From NCBI GenBank assembly GCA_963729215.1, contig CAVSND010000009.1:62001-126000 (forward strand): 64,000 bases of DNA. The letters are read 5' to 3'. How positions within the stretch are numbered: position 1 is the first letter of the stretch; every line of letters starts with the position of its first letter. Source of the DNA: CAVQJU01 sp963729215 (GTDB taxonomy: Bacteria; Acidobacteriota; Vicinamibacteria; Vicinamibacterales; CAVVIG01). This document shows positions 25,817-33,674 of the stretch, in pieces. The notes under the pieces are model-generated. The model was not told the DNA's origin and made no database searches. It saw only the letters and a program-made list of their open reading frames with translations. The position numbers were made by a program, and so were the translations under genes.

Positions 25817-27484
25817 TCAATATCCCGTCACGGCTCCCACCGAAGCCGACGACACCAGGCGTGCGTACTTCGCCATCACGCCCGACGTGTAACGCGGCGC
25901 TGGCGCCGTCCACTGGGCCCGGCGCTTCTTCAGTTCCTCGTCGCTCAGCTCGACCGACAGCTCCCGCTTGTCCGTGTCGAGCACGATGATGTCGCCGTCC
26001 TTCACGAGCGCGATCGGCCCGCCGTGCGCCGCCTCGGGCGCGATGTGTCCGACGATGAAGCCGTGGCTGGCGCCGGAGAACCGCCCGTCGGTGACGAGCG
26101 CGACCTTGTCGCCGAGCCCCTGTCCGACGATGGCCGACGTGACCGACAGCATCTCGCGCATCCCCGGCCCGCCGCTCGGGCCTTCATATCTGATCACGAC
26201 GACGTCGTTCGGCTTGATCGACTGGCTCTGCACCGCGTCGAACGCCGCTTCCTCGGTGTCGAACACGCGCGCGGGACCGCGATGCCGCAAGTGCGCGTTG
26301 CCAGACACCTTGAACACCGAGCCCTCGGGCGCCAGGCTACCCGAGAGAATCATCAGGCCGCCGGTCGGCTTGATCGGCTTGTCCACCGGATGCACAACTT
26401 CCTGGCCTGCGGTTTCTTTGGCCTGCGCGGCTTCTTCGCCGATGGTGTTTCCCGTGACCGTCATAGCCGACGCGTCGAGCAGCTTCGCGTTCGAGAGGCG
26501 CTGCGCCACCAGCGAGATGCCGCCGGCGGCGAACAAGTCGTTGGCCACGAAGCGGCCTGACGGCTTCAGGTCCACGTAGACCGGCGTCTTCGCGCTGATG
26601 CGATCGAAGTCGCCGAGCGCCAGCTCGACGCCGGCTTCGCGCGCGATCGCCAGCAGGTGCAGCACCGCGTTGGTCGATCCCCCGGTCGCGGCGACCGATG
26701 CGATCGCGTTTTCGAACGCCGCGCGCGTCATGATGTCGCGCGGCTTGAGGCCGCTCTTCACGAGATCCATCACCCGGGCTCCGGCCGCACGCGCCACCGC
26801 CGCCTTGCCGGGATGCGTCGCCGGCACGCTGCCCGAGCCGAGCGCCGCGATGCCGAGGAACTCCACGGCGGTCGCCATCGTGTTCGCGGTGAACTGTCCG
26901 CCGCACGCGCCCGCGCCCGGACATGCAACCGACTCGAGCGACCGCAGATCCTGCAGCGTCATCTTCCCCGCCGCCTGCGCGCCGACGGCTTCGAACACGT
27001 CCTGAATCGTCACGTCCTTGCCGTGCCACTGCCCCGGCGCGATCGAGCCGCCGTAGAGCACGAGGCCGGGCACGTTCAGCCTGGCGAGCGCCATCGCGCC
27101 CGCCGGAATCGTCTTGTCGCAGCCGACCAGGACGACGACCCCGTCGAAGCCGTTGCCGCGCGCGACGAGCTCGATCGAATCGGCCATCACCTCGCGGCTC
27201 ACGAGCGAGGTCTTCATGCCCTCGGTGTTCATCGTGATGCCGTCCGAGATCGACACCGTGTTGAACTCCATCGGCGTGCCGCCGGCGGCGCGAATGCCTT
27301 CCTTCACGTGCACGGCGAGGTCGCGCAGGTGGTAGTTGCACGGGCCGATTTCAATCCACGTATTGGCGACGCCGATGAGCGGCTTCTCCAGATCGGCGTC
27401 GTTGAAGCCAACGGCCTTCAGCATCGCGCGGGCGGCGGCGCGGCGCGGCTCCGGCGCCGTCAGCGGGTTCGGACGAATCGTCAT
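25817..27484 (-). CDS. ilvD: Dihydroxy-acid dehydratase
   Basis: Iron-sulfur dehydratase that forms the 2-keto acids for Ile and Val. 555 residues. Cluster cysteines are seen in GPCNYHLRDLAV, VGCDKTIPAGAMALARL and VACPGAGACGGQFTANTMAT; GGSTNAVLHLLAIAREAGVE and TDGRFSGASHGFIVGHIAPE are family signatures. The ATG at 27484 (MTIRPNPLTAPEPRRAAARA) overlaps the pheA stop as ATGA, which fixes the start and shows translational coupling to pheA. Confidence 0.97.
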   Translation of the reverse strand: MTIRPNPLTAPEPRRAAARAMLKAVGFNDADLEKPLIGVANTWIEIGPCNYHLRDLAVHVKEGIRAAGGTPMEFNTVSISDGITMNTEGMKTSLVSREVMADSIELVARGNGFDGVVVLVGCDKTIPAGAMALARLNVPGLVLYGGSIAPGQWHGKDVTIQDVFEAVGAQAAGKMTLQDLRSLESVACPGAGACGGQFTANTMATAVEFLGIAALGSGSVPATHPGKAAVARAAGARVMDLVKSGLKPRDIMTRAAFENAIASVAATGGSTNAVLHLLAIAREAGVELALGDFDRISAKTPVYVDLKPSGRFVANDLFAAGGISLVAQRLSNAKLLDASAMTVTGNTIGEEAAQAKETAGQEVVHPVDKPIKPTGGLMILSGSLAPEGSVFKVSGNAHLRHRGPARVFDTEEAAFDAVQSQSIKPNDVVVIRYEGPSGGPGMREMLSVTSAIVGQGLGDKVALVTDGRFSGASHGFIVGHIAPEAAHGGPIALVKDGDIIVLDTDKRELSVELSDEELKKRRAQWTAPAPRYTSGVMAKYARLVSSASVGAVTGY

Positions 27485-28312
27485 GAGGCTTGCCCCTTCC
27501 ACTTCGGGTAGGAACCGAGCGTCCGCAGGAGCGGCGCAAACTCGGCCAGATTGCCCAGCGCACGCTGGCACGGCAGCTCCTCGCGCGTCGCCGCCAGGTC
27601 GGCGTAAAACAGGTATTCCCACGGCCGGCCCGGAATGGGACGCGATTCGAGCTTCGACAGGCCGACGCCGCGCAGCGCGAACACGCTCAGCGCCTTGAAC
27701 AGCGAGCCGGGCTCATTCGGCAGGGAGAACACGATGGTCGTCTTGTCCGGCGGCGCATCGCTGAGGGGCCGCTTGCCAATGACGATGAAACGCGTGATGT
27801 TGTCGCTGAAATCCTGAATGGACGATGCCAGCGGCAAGAGGCCGAAGATCTCGCCGGCGCGCGCCGAAGCAATCGCCGCGGTGTCCGTCAGCTTGCCGTC
27901 CGCCACCATCTTCGCGCTGCCGGCCGTATCGTACGTCGCCACGATCTCGACTCCCGCCAGCGTGCGCAGAAACCGCTCGCACTGCGCGAGCGCCTGCGGA
28001 TGCGAGTAGATCCGCTTGATCGCCGCCATCGTGGCCCCGGGAAGCGCCAGGAGGTAGTGCACGACAGGTACTTCGACCTCACCCACGATCGGCAGGTGGT
28101 TCTCGATGAGGAGATCGTAGTTACGGTGAATGCTCCCGCCGATCGAGTTCTCGATCGGCAGAACCCCGTACCGAGGCCGGTCCGTGCTCGACGGCGTCAA
28201 ACACGTCCTCGAAGCTCTTGCACGGCACGAGCGCCGCGTCCCCGCTCACGATCCGCGACGCAGCCTCGCTGAACGCGCCGGGCTCTCCCTGATAGGCAAT
28301 CTTCATAGTCAT
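27481..28312 (-). CDS. pheA: Prephenate dehydratase (single-base frameshift)
   Basis: Converts prephenate to phenylpyruvate in Phe synthesis. The N-terminus MTMKIAYQGEPGAFSEAASR and FEDVFDAVEHG are in one frame. From RYGVLPIENSIGGSIHRNYD onward, including TYDTAGSAKMVADG, the protein is in another. Dropping one C near 28178 gives ...EHGRPRYGVLPIEN and 276 residues. A C-terminal ACT domain is present (TTIVFSLPNEPGSLFKALSV; ESRPIPGRPWEYLFYADL), so Phe feedback is likely. This is a monofunctional dehydratase without chorismate mutase. The start may be ATG 28312 or 28306. The start follows an attenuator terminator by 6 bp and has no Shine-Dalgarno site of its own. Confidence 0.9.
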
Positions 28313-28318
28313 CGTACG

Positions 28319-28355
28319 AAAAAAAGGGCCATCATCCCTTCGCGGATGATGGCCC
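28319..28355 (-). terminator. Attenuator terminator before pheA-ilvDBNC
   Basis: The minus strand has a perfect 12-bp stem, GGGCCATCATCC / GGATGATGGCCC (28355-28344 with 28337-28326), a 6-base loop GCGAAG and seven T residues (28325-28319). This is a strong intrinsic terminator pointing toward pheA and ending 6 bp before its ATG. It would stop transcription of the whole operon unless prevented from forming. Confidence 0.9.
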
Positions 28356-28388
28356 CTGGTGTTCGCTCTCCGGCCTTACTTCATCCGC
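28342..28388 (-). promoter_or_regulatory. Antiterminator pairing of the ilv leader (segments 2:3)
   Basis: On the RNA (minus strand), GCGGAUGA at 28388-28381, which includes the leader stop UGA, is fully complementary to UCAUCCGC at 28349-28342. GGCC at 28375-28372 pairs with GGCC at 28354-28351. These 12 pairs use the 5' arm and loop of the terminator, so this structure and the terminator exclude each other. A ribosome finishing the leader peptide would cover segment 2 and allow termination. One stalled in the Val/Ile/Leu codons would leave it free. Confidence 0.82.
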
Positions 28389-28518
28389 TGAGTCCGTCTG
28401 GTGCGACGGTAACGGGGACAAACAGTCGAACTCGAATGACGCCGACCACGACGCGCAGCCGTACACACCCGCTGGCCGCGACGTTCAGCAACCGGCGGGC
28501 AGTGGTCAGGCGCGTCAT
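28381..28518 (-). CDS. ilv operon leader peptide (45 residues, Val/Leu/Ile-rich)
   Basis: A small frame, ATG 28518 to TGA 28383-28381. It reads MTRLTTARRLLNVAASGC at the start, then residues 19-38 are VRLRVVVGVIRVRLFVPVTV. Ten Val, six Leu and one Ile make 17 of 45 residues; 12 of the 20 in the core are branched-chain. It lies between a promoter and an antiterminator/terminator pair upstream of an Ile/Val operon, the arrangement of enterobacterial ilv leaders. Only one Phe codon is present, so control by Phe is unlikely although pheA is the first gene. No clear Shine-Dalgarno site precedes it. Confidence 0.82.
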   Translation of the reverse strand: MTRLTTARRLLNVAASGCVRLRVVVGVIRVRLFVPVTVAPDGLSG

Positions 28519-28577
28519 TGATGTCGGACTATTACACCCGAGGCGCCCGACCCCGTCCAATCGATTCTTTTTTTGAA

Positions 28578-28606
28578 GTTATAAGCAGAACTAATCGAAA
28601 TCACAA
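28578..28606 (-). promoter_or_regulatory. Sigma-70-like promoter of the pheA-ilvDBNC operon
   Basis: The minus strand has TTGTGA (28606-28601), a 17-bp spacer and TATAAC (28583-28578). The predicted start is near 28571, about 53 bases before the leader-peptide ATG. The surrounding 28560-28620 is AT-rich in an otherwise GC-rich window. The rest of the gap to the DUF2905 gene (28607-28684) holds only a GC-rich partial palindrome near 28645-28668. Confidence 0.75.
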
Positions 28607-28684
28607 GACTATAAACAGGACAAATACGGTCCCAACGGAGTTTCGCGGCCGGCCTTGGGGGGCCTGCGCCACACCCGCGCTCTC

Positions 28685-28879
28685 CTAGCGCCTGAAGAAG
28701 GAGAGCACGAGCGTCAGGATGATGCTCAAGATGATGGACGTCGCGAGCGGAAAATAGAAGTTGACCGGTCCGCGCCGGACCACGAAGTCGCCGGGAAGAC
28801 GTCCCAGCGGGACGCCCGCCATCACGAGCAGCCCGAGAGCGACAATGCCGAGGCCCAGGAAGACGAGCAGCCGACCCAT
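28685..28879 (-). CDS. DUF2905 small membrane protein
   Basis: A 64-residue protein with two hydrophobic helices. MGRLLVFLGLGIVALGLLVM is followed by the family signature PLGRLPGDFVVRRGPVNFYF, then PLATSIILSIILTLVLSFFR. This matches the DUF2905 pattern of two helices around a G(R/K)LPGD motif. Function is unknown. The ATG at 28879 lies 10 bp from the ndk stop, so it is probably cotranscribed with ndk. Confidence 0.85.
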   Translation of the reverse strand: MGRLLVFLGLGIVALGLLVMAGVPLGRLPGDFVVRRGPVNFYFPLATSIILSIILTLVLSFFRR

Positions 28880-28889
28880 GGCCAAATAC

Positions 28890-29306
28890 CTAGAGCAGAT
28901 CGATGCCCGGAAAGAAATAGGCGATCTCGACGCTGGCCGTCTCGGGCGCATCCGATCCGTGCGTGGCGTTGCGCTCGATGGACTCGGCGAATTCCTTGCG
29001 CAGCGTGCCCGCGTCGGCCTTTGCGGGATCGGTCGCGCCCATCAGGGTGCGCCATTTCTTAATCGCATCCGGCGCCTCGAGCACGAGGACGATCGACGGC
29101 CCGGACGACATGAATTCGGTCAGGCTCGCGAAAAACGGGCGGGCGCTGTGCACGGCGTAGAAGCCTTCCGCCTGTCGCTTCGAGAGCTGGACCTTCCGCA
29201 TCGCGCGAATCGCGAAACCGGCCTCTTCGATCCGTTGAAGAATTTTTCCGGACATGCGGCGTTCCACGGCGTCCGGCTTGATGATGGCAAACGTTCGTTC
29301 GGTCAT
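28890..29306 (-). CDS. ndk: Nucleoside diphosphate kinase
   Basis: Transfers the gamma-phosphate between NTPs and NDPs. 138 residues, the normal size. The start MTERTFAIIKPDAVERRMSG is typical, and the active-site region is FAESIERNATHGSDAPETAS with the phosphorylated His in NATHGSD. I used ATG 29306; an in-frame start 11 codons upstream is not supported by homology. Confidence 0.97.
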   Translation of the reverse strand: MTERTFAIIKPDAVERRMSGKILQRIEEAGFAIRAMRKVQLSKRQAEGFYAVHSARPFFASLTEFMSSGPSIVLVLEAPDAIKKWRTLMGATDPAKADAGTLRKEFAESIERNATHGSDAPETASVEIAYFFPGIDLL

Positions 29307-29375
29307 CCCTCGATTATAACAGCCGGGGTCGCGCGTCAATCATCCGAGGAGGTCTTCGCGGCGCGCGGCGTGCGT

Positions 29376-29612
29376 TCAGGCGGGCTTTTTCGATGCGACG
29401 AGCTCGAGTCCCTCGCGCGGACGCGCACGCTCATCCTCGAAGAGGTCGTTGAGATCCTCCAGGTCGAGCGTGGAGTCTTTCGTCTTTCGCTCAACCGTGA
29501 CGGATTGTGGGCTCTGCGAGTAGCGTTCCACCGCCCAGCGGAGGACGCGCTGCTGCACGTCGGGGTCCGCGAGGCTCTCGAGCGCACGGCCGATCGCAGC
29601 CATCGCTTCCAT
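29376..29612 (-). CDS. Small hypothetical protein
   Basis: A 78-residue acidic protein beginning MEAMAAIGRALESLADPDVQ with RVLRWAVERY, a pattern seen in many small uncharacterised proteins. A charged C-terminal tail follows (LEDLNDLFEDERARPREGLE). A further 12 in-frame codons upstream, from a CTG near 29645, are possible (LSHATSSLDDE). No domain is recognised. It lies between korB and ndk in the same orientation and could share their transcript. Confidence 0.55.
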   Translation of the reverse strand: MEAMAAIGRALESLADPDVQQRVLRWAVERYSQSPQSVTVERKTKDSTLDLEDLNDLFEDERARPREGLELVASKKPA

Positions 29613-29726
29613 TTCGTCGTCGAGCGAGCTGGTTGCGTGCGACAGGAACGAGGGGGAAGGTCACTGACGACTCCGTGCTCCACCGGAATCTTCGTCCCGG
29701 TGATGCACGAAGTCAAGCTGAACGGG

Positions 29727-29753
29727 CTGCGATTGTGGCTAGCGCAGCCCCTC
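29727..29753 (-). terminator. Hairpin over the korB stop codon
   Basis: GGGCTGCG and CGCAGCCC form an 8-bp stem around the korB TAG on the minus strand, with an 11-base loop. There is no U-tract, so it may be an mRNA 3' stabiliser or a weak terminator. Confidence 0.45.
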
Positions 29754-30761
29754 CATGATTTCCTCGAGCGCTTCGGGGCCGGGACGGACGCGATCGAGCG
29801 GCAGCGTCGCCAGGGGCTCGTCCACGACATTCAACTGTTCGAGGAAGTCGTCGCGATCCGGCTCGATGTAGATGATGCCGGTGGCGAACTCGCCGCGCCG
29901 GGCGGTTTCATGCAGCCGCTTGAGCGCCGTGATCTTGTCCGTCGGGTCGTAGCTCTCTTCGAGCTTCTTGAGATACAGCTTCGACCCGTCGTGCATCGTC
30001 ACTTCCTGCGTGGAGCCCGGCTCGTAGTCCACGCTGATGTCTTCGAAGAACGGGACGAAGCTGACTTCCTCGAGCGGATCGTCGTGGTCCTTCACGTACG
30101 AGTAGCTCTTCGTCGAGCCTTCGTGATCGTTGAACGTCACGCAGGGCGAGATCACGTCGAGCATCACTGTGCCGCGATGCGCGAGCGCCGCCTTGAGGAT
30201 CGAGAGCAACTGCTTCTTGTCGCCGGAGAACGACCGGGCCACCATCGTGGCGCCCAGTTCGACCGCGAGCGCGCAGGTGTCGATCGGCGGGAGGTCGTTG
30301 ACCACCCCGGTCTTGAGCTTGCTGCCGAGGTCCGCGGTCGGCGAGAACTGGCCTTTTGTGAGCCCGTAGCAGCCGTTGTCCTCGATGATGTAGATCATCG
30401 GGATGTTCCGGCGCATGAGGTGAACGAACTGGCCGATGCCGATGGCGCCCGTGTCGCCGTCGCCGCTGATGCCGATGGCGATGAGCTTCTTGTTCGCGAG
30501 CATCGCGCCCGTGCCGACCGACGGCATGCGGCCGTGGACCGCGTTGAACCCATGCGACGAGCCGAGGAAGTACGCGGGGCTCTTGCTCGAGCACCCGATG
30601 CCCGAGAGCTTCACGACGCCGCTCGGATCCACGCCCATTTCAAAGAACGCGTCGATGATGCGCTCGGAGATGGCGTTGTGGCCGCAGCCGGCGCACAACG
30701 TCGTCTTGCTGCCCTTGTAGATGACTGGCTCGAGCCCGATGCGATTGAGTTTTCCGGCCAT
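29739..30761 (-). CDS. korB: 2-oxoacid (2-oxoglutarate):ferredoxin oxidoreductase beta subunit
   Basis: TPP-binding beta subunit of a 2-oxoacid:ferredoxin oxidoreductase. 340 residues. Motifs: TLCAGCGHNAISERI (cluster/TPP region), GIGCSSKSPAYFLGSSHGFN, and the TPP/Mg motif GDGDTGAIGIGQFVHLMRRN ... EDNGCYGLTKGQ. Adjacent succinyl-CoA synthetase and succinate dehydrogenase genes favour 2-oxoglutarate as the substrate. The enzyme replaces NAD-linked 2-oxoglutarate dehydrogenase and yields reduced ferredoxin. Two bases separate it from korA. Confidence 0.92.
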   Translation of the reverse strand: MAGKLNRIGLEPVIYKGSKTTLCAGCGHNAISERIIDAFFEMGVDPSGVVKLSGIGCSSKSPAYFLGSSHGFNAVHGRMPSVGTGAMLANKKLIAIGISGDGDTGAIGIGQFVHLMRRNIPMIYIIEDNGCYGLTKGQFSPTADLGSKLKTGVVNDLPPIDTCALAVELGATMVARSFSGDKKQLLSILKAALAHRGTVMLDVISPCVTFNDHEGSTKSYSYVKDHDDPLEEVSFVPFFEDISVDYEPGSTQEVTMHDGSKLYLKKLEESYDPTDKITALKRLHETARRGEFATGIIYIEPDRDDFLEQLNVVDEPLATLPLDRVRPGPEALEEIMEGLR

Positions 30762-30763
30762 GT

Positions 30764-32665
30764 CTACTCCCCGCCCGTCATGCCGCCGCCGACAGCTTCG
30801 GTGACGTGAACTGTTTTCTTCGCGACCTCGAAACCTTCTTGCGAGAGCACGTCATCCGTGATGCTGCGGGCATCGATCGGCAGGCCGCTGTAGTGCAGGA
30901 CGCTGCGGAGCTTCGCGCAGCGCTCGGGCGTCAACTCGAGCTTCATCAACTGACGCAGCTGCGCGTCGCGATTCTGCTCGATCACGTACACGCGTTCGTG
31001 GGCGTCGATGAAGGCGCTCAGATCGTCGGTGAACGGATACGCCCGCAGCCGGTAGTACGACGTCTTGACGTCGGTTTCCTCGCGAAGCTGATCCCGGCTC
31101 TCGCCGATCGCCCAGTGTGACGTGCCGTAGCCGATGAGGCCGATCTTGGCGCCGGCCACCTGCTCGACAACGGCCTTCGGGACGAACTTGCGCGCCGTTT
31201 CGAACTTGCGCGCCAGGCGATCCATGTTGTCCACGTAGTCGTCCGGCCGCTCGCTGTACTGGGCCTTGGCGTTGTGCCCCGAGCCGCGGGTGAAATACGA
31301 CGCCATGCCGTCGCCCGGAATCGTGCGGTACGGGATGCCGTCGCCGTCCACGTCCGCATAGCGGCCCCAGGAGCCGCCCAGTTCCTTGAGCTTCTCGGCC
31401 GTGAGCAGCTTGCCGCGATTGATCGGCTTCTCCGGATACTTGAACCCGCTCGACATCCAGTTGTTCATGCCGAGGTCGAGATCCAGCATCACGAAGATCG
31501 GCGTCTGGAACTGCTCCGCCAGATCGAATGCCTGGATGGCCATCTCGTAGCACTCCTCGACGGAGGACGGGATGATCATGATGTGCTTCGTATCGCCGTG
31601 CGAGAGGAAGGCGGTCGAGAGCAGGTCGCCTTGCGCCGTGCGCGTCGGGAGGCCCGTGGAAGGCCCGACACGCTGGACGTCGAAAATCACCGCCGGCGTC
31701 TCCGCGTAATACGCCAGGCCCGTGAACTCGCTCATCAGCGAAATGCCCGGACCTGCTGTCGCCGTCATCGATCGCGCACCGGCCCAGCTCGCGCCAATCA
31801 CCATGCCGAGCGACGCGATTTCGTCTTCGGCCTGGACGATCGCGAACGTCGCCTTCCCCGTCTCCTTGTCAGTCCGGTACTTCTTCATGTACCCGATGAG
31901 CGATTCGCACAGCGAGGAGGACGGCGTAATCGGATACCACGCGACGACCGTCACGCCGGCCATCATGCAGCCGATGGCCGCGGCCTGGTTCCCCTCAATC
32001 AGAATCTTGCCGGCCGTCTCGTTCATCGGCTCGAGCGCGAACGGATCCTGCTTCGGCAGGTTCGCCTCCGCGTACTCGTACCCGGCCTTGAGGGCTCCCG
32101 CGTTCAGCGCGACAGCCTTGGCCTTCTTCCCCAACTGCTTGGCCAGCGCCTTCTCCATCAGCGCGAGGTCGATGCCGAGCAGCTTCGCCATGATGCCGTC
32201 GTAAATCATGTTGCGCACGAGGCGGCGGAGCTTGGCGTCGGGGCACACCGGCGCGACGAGCTTGTCGAACGGCACCGGATAAAAGACCACGTCGCTGCGA
32301 AGGGTGTTGAGCTTGAGCGGCTCGTCGTACACGACGGCGGCGCCGGGATCGAGCGTCAGGACATCTTCCTTGGCGGTTTCGGGATTCATCGCCACGAGGA
32401 AGTCCACTTCCTTCTTGCGCGCGATGTAGCCGCGCTTGCTGGCGCGAATCGTGTACCACGTGGGGAGGCCGGCAATGTTCGACGGGAACATGTTCTTGCC
32501 CGACGCCGGAATGCCCATCAGAAGGAGGGAGCGAAGAAGAACGATATTGGCCGTCTGGCTCCCGGAGCCATTGACCGTCGCCACCTGGATGCTGAAATCG
32601 TTCACGACCTGGTGTTTGCCGGCCGCGCTCTGCTGCGCCTGAACCGCGAGATCAGTCGGAGACAT
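30764..32665 (-). CDS. korA: 2-oxoacid (2-oxoglutarate):ferredoxin oxidoreductase, fused gamma-alpha subunit
   Basis: A 633-residue fusion of the gamma domain (about residues 1-190: FSIQVATVNGSGSQTANIVL; MGIPASGKNMFPSNIAGLPT) and the alpha pyrimidine-binding domain (from about 210: GNQAAAIGCMMAGVTVVAWY; YPITPSSSLCESL; TATAGPGISLMSEFTGLAYY). This is the standard KorA architecture with a separate KorB. YPITPSS is the family signature. The start ATG 32665 is preceded by a duplicated AAGGACTTCAT block. Confidence 0.93.
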   Translation of the reverse strand: MSPTDLAVQAQQSAAGKHQVVNDFSIQVATVNGSGSQTANIVLLRSLLLMGIPASGKNMFPSNIAGLPTWYTIRASKRGYIARKKEVDFLVAMNPETAKEDVLTLDPGAAVVYDEPLKLNTLRSDVVFYPVPFDKLVAPVCPDAKLRRLVRNMIYDGIMAKLLGIDLALMEKALAKQLGKKAKAVALNAGALKAGYEYAEANLPKQDPFALEPMNETAGKILIEGNQAAAIGCMMAGVTVVAWYPITPSSSLCESLIGYMKKYRTDKETGKATFAIVQAEDEIASLGMVIGASWAGARSMTATAGPGISLMSEFTGLAYYAETPAVIFDVQRVGPSTGLPTRTAQGDLLSTAFLSHGDTKHIMIIPSSVEECYEMAIQAFDLAEQFQTPIFVMLDLDLGMNNWMSSGFKYPEKPINRGKLLTAEKLKELGGSWGRYADVDGDGIPYRTIPGDGMASYFTRGSGHNAKAQYSERPDDYVDNMDRLARKFETARKFVPKAVVEQVAGAKIGLIGYGTSHWAIGESRDQLREETDVKTSYYRLRAYPFTDDLSAFIDAHERVYVIEQNRDAQLRQLMKLELTPERCAKLRSVLHYSGLPIDARSITDDVLSQEGFEVAKKTVHVTEAVGGGMTGGE

Positions 32666-32789
32666 TCATGAAGTCCTTACGATGAAGTCCTTACGGGACA
32701 TGACAATAGAGGTATACCCGGCCGTTGTTATCGGGGCAGGACAACCGTCTGAGTATAGCATGCGGGCCACCACCAGCTATGGTGGTGTG
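32666..32789. other. Intergenic region sucD-korA with hairpin and tandem 14-mer
   Basis: ATGAAGTCCTTACG is repeated in tandem at 32668-32695, so on the minus strand the Shine-Dalgarno-like AAGGA occurs twice before korA. A hairpin CACCACCAGCTATGGTGGTG (32768-32787) follows the sucD stop and may act as a terminator. TATACT at 32757-32752 (minus) is a possible -10 for korA, with no good -35. Confidence 0.5.
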
Positions 32790-33665
32790 CTAGCGGCGAA
32801 GCACTGATTGGATGGCGCTGCCCATGTCTGCCGGGCTCTTCACAACCGTGACGCCGGCCGCCGTCAGCGCGGACATTTTTTCCGCGGCCGTGCCCTTGCC
32901 GCCGGCGATGATCGCGCCCGCATGGCCCATGCGCCGGCCCGGAGGCGCGGTCTGCCCCGCGATGAACGCGACGACAGGTTTCTTGAAGTTGGCCTTGATC
33001 CACGTGGCCGCTTCTTCCTCGGCCGTGCCGCCGATCTCCCCGATCATGATGACGGCGTCGGTGTCCTGATCTTTGGCGAACAGCGCGAGGGCGTCGATGT
33101 GGGAAGTGCCGATCAACGGGTCGCCGCCGATGCCGATGCAGGTCGTCTGGCCCATGCCGATCCGCGTCAACTGGTGAATGGCCTCGTAGGTCAGCGTCCC
33201 GCTCTTCGAGACGATGCCGATCCGGCCTTCCTTGCAGATATGCCCCGGAATGATGCCCGCCTTGGCCTTGCCGGGCGAGATCAGCCCCGGACAGTTGGGG
33301 CCGATCAATCGGGTGCCCGGCCGCGACTTCATGAATGTCATCGCGCGCATCATGTCGAAGGTCGGAATGCCTTCGGTGATGCAGACGACGAGCGCGATGC
33401 CCGCGTCGGCTGACTCCATGACGGCGTCCGCGGCAAATGCCGGCGGCACGAAGATCACCGACGCGTTGGCGCCGGTCGCCTTGACGGCATCGTGCACGGT
33501 GTCGAACACCGGCCACCCTTCATGGGTCGAACCGCCCTTGCCCGGCGTCACGCCGCCGACAACGCTCGTCCCGTAGGCGGCGGCCTGCTTGGCGTGAAAT
33601 GTTCCCTCGCGCCCCGTGAGGCCCTGGACGATCAGCCGCGTCGACTTATCAATCAGTACCGACAT
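32790..33665 (-). CDS. sucD: Succinyl-CoA synthetase alpha subunit
   Basis: Alpha subunit, bearing the CoA-binding Rossmann domain and the phospho-His. 291 residues. Motifs: VQGLTGREGTFHAKQAAAYG, GPNCPGLISPGKAKAGIIPG, and GHAGAIIAGGKGTAAEKMSA with the active His in GHAGA. It is encoded 9 bp after sucC and works with KorAB and SdhCAB in the TCA module. Confidence 0.97.
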   Translation of the reverse strand: MSVLIDKSTRLIVQGLTGREGTFHAKQAAAYGTSVVGGVTPGKGGSTHEGWPVFDTVHDAVKATGANASVIFVPPAFAADAVMESADAGIALVVCITEGIPTFDMMRAMTFMKSRPGTRLIGPNCPGLISPGKAKAGIIPGHICKEGRIGIVSKSGTLTYEAIHQLTRIGMGQTTCIGIGGDPLIGTSHIDALALFAKDQDTDAVIMIGEIGGTAEEEAATWIKANFKKPVVAFIAGQTAPPGRRMGHAGAIIAGGKGTAAEKMSALTAAGVTVVKSPADMGSAIQSVLRR

Positions 33666-33674
33666 ATATGGTCG

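Noticed and set aside
28381..28518. Phenylalanine-responsive pheA leader
   Set aside because: The leader peptide has a single Phe codon but 17 Val/Leu/Ile codons, so branched-chain control fits better.
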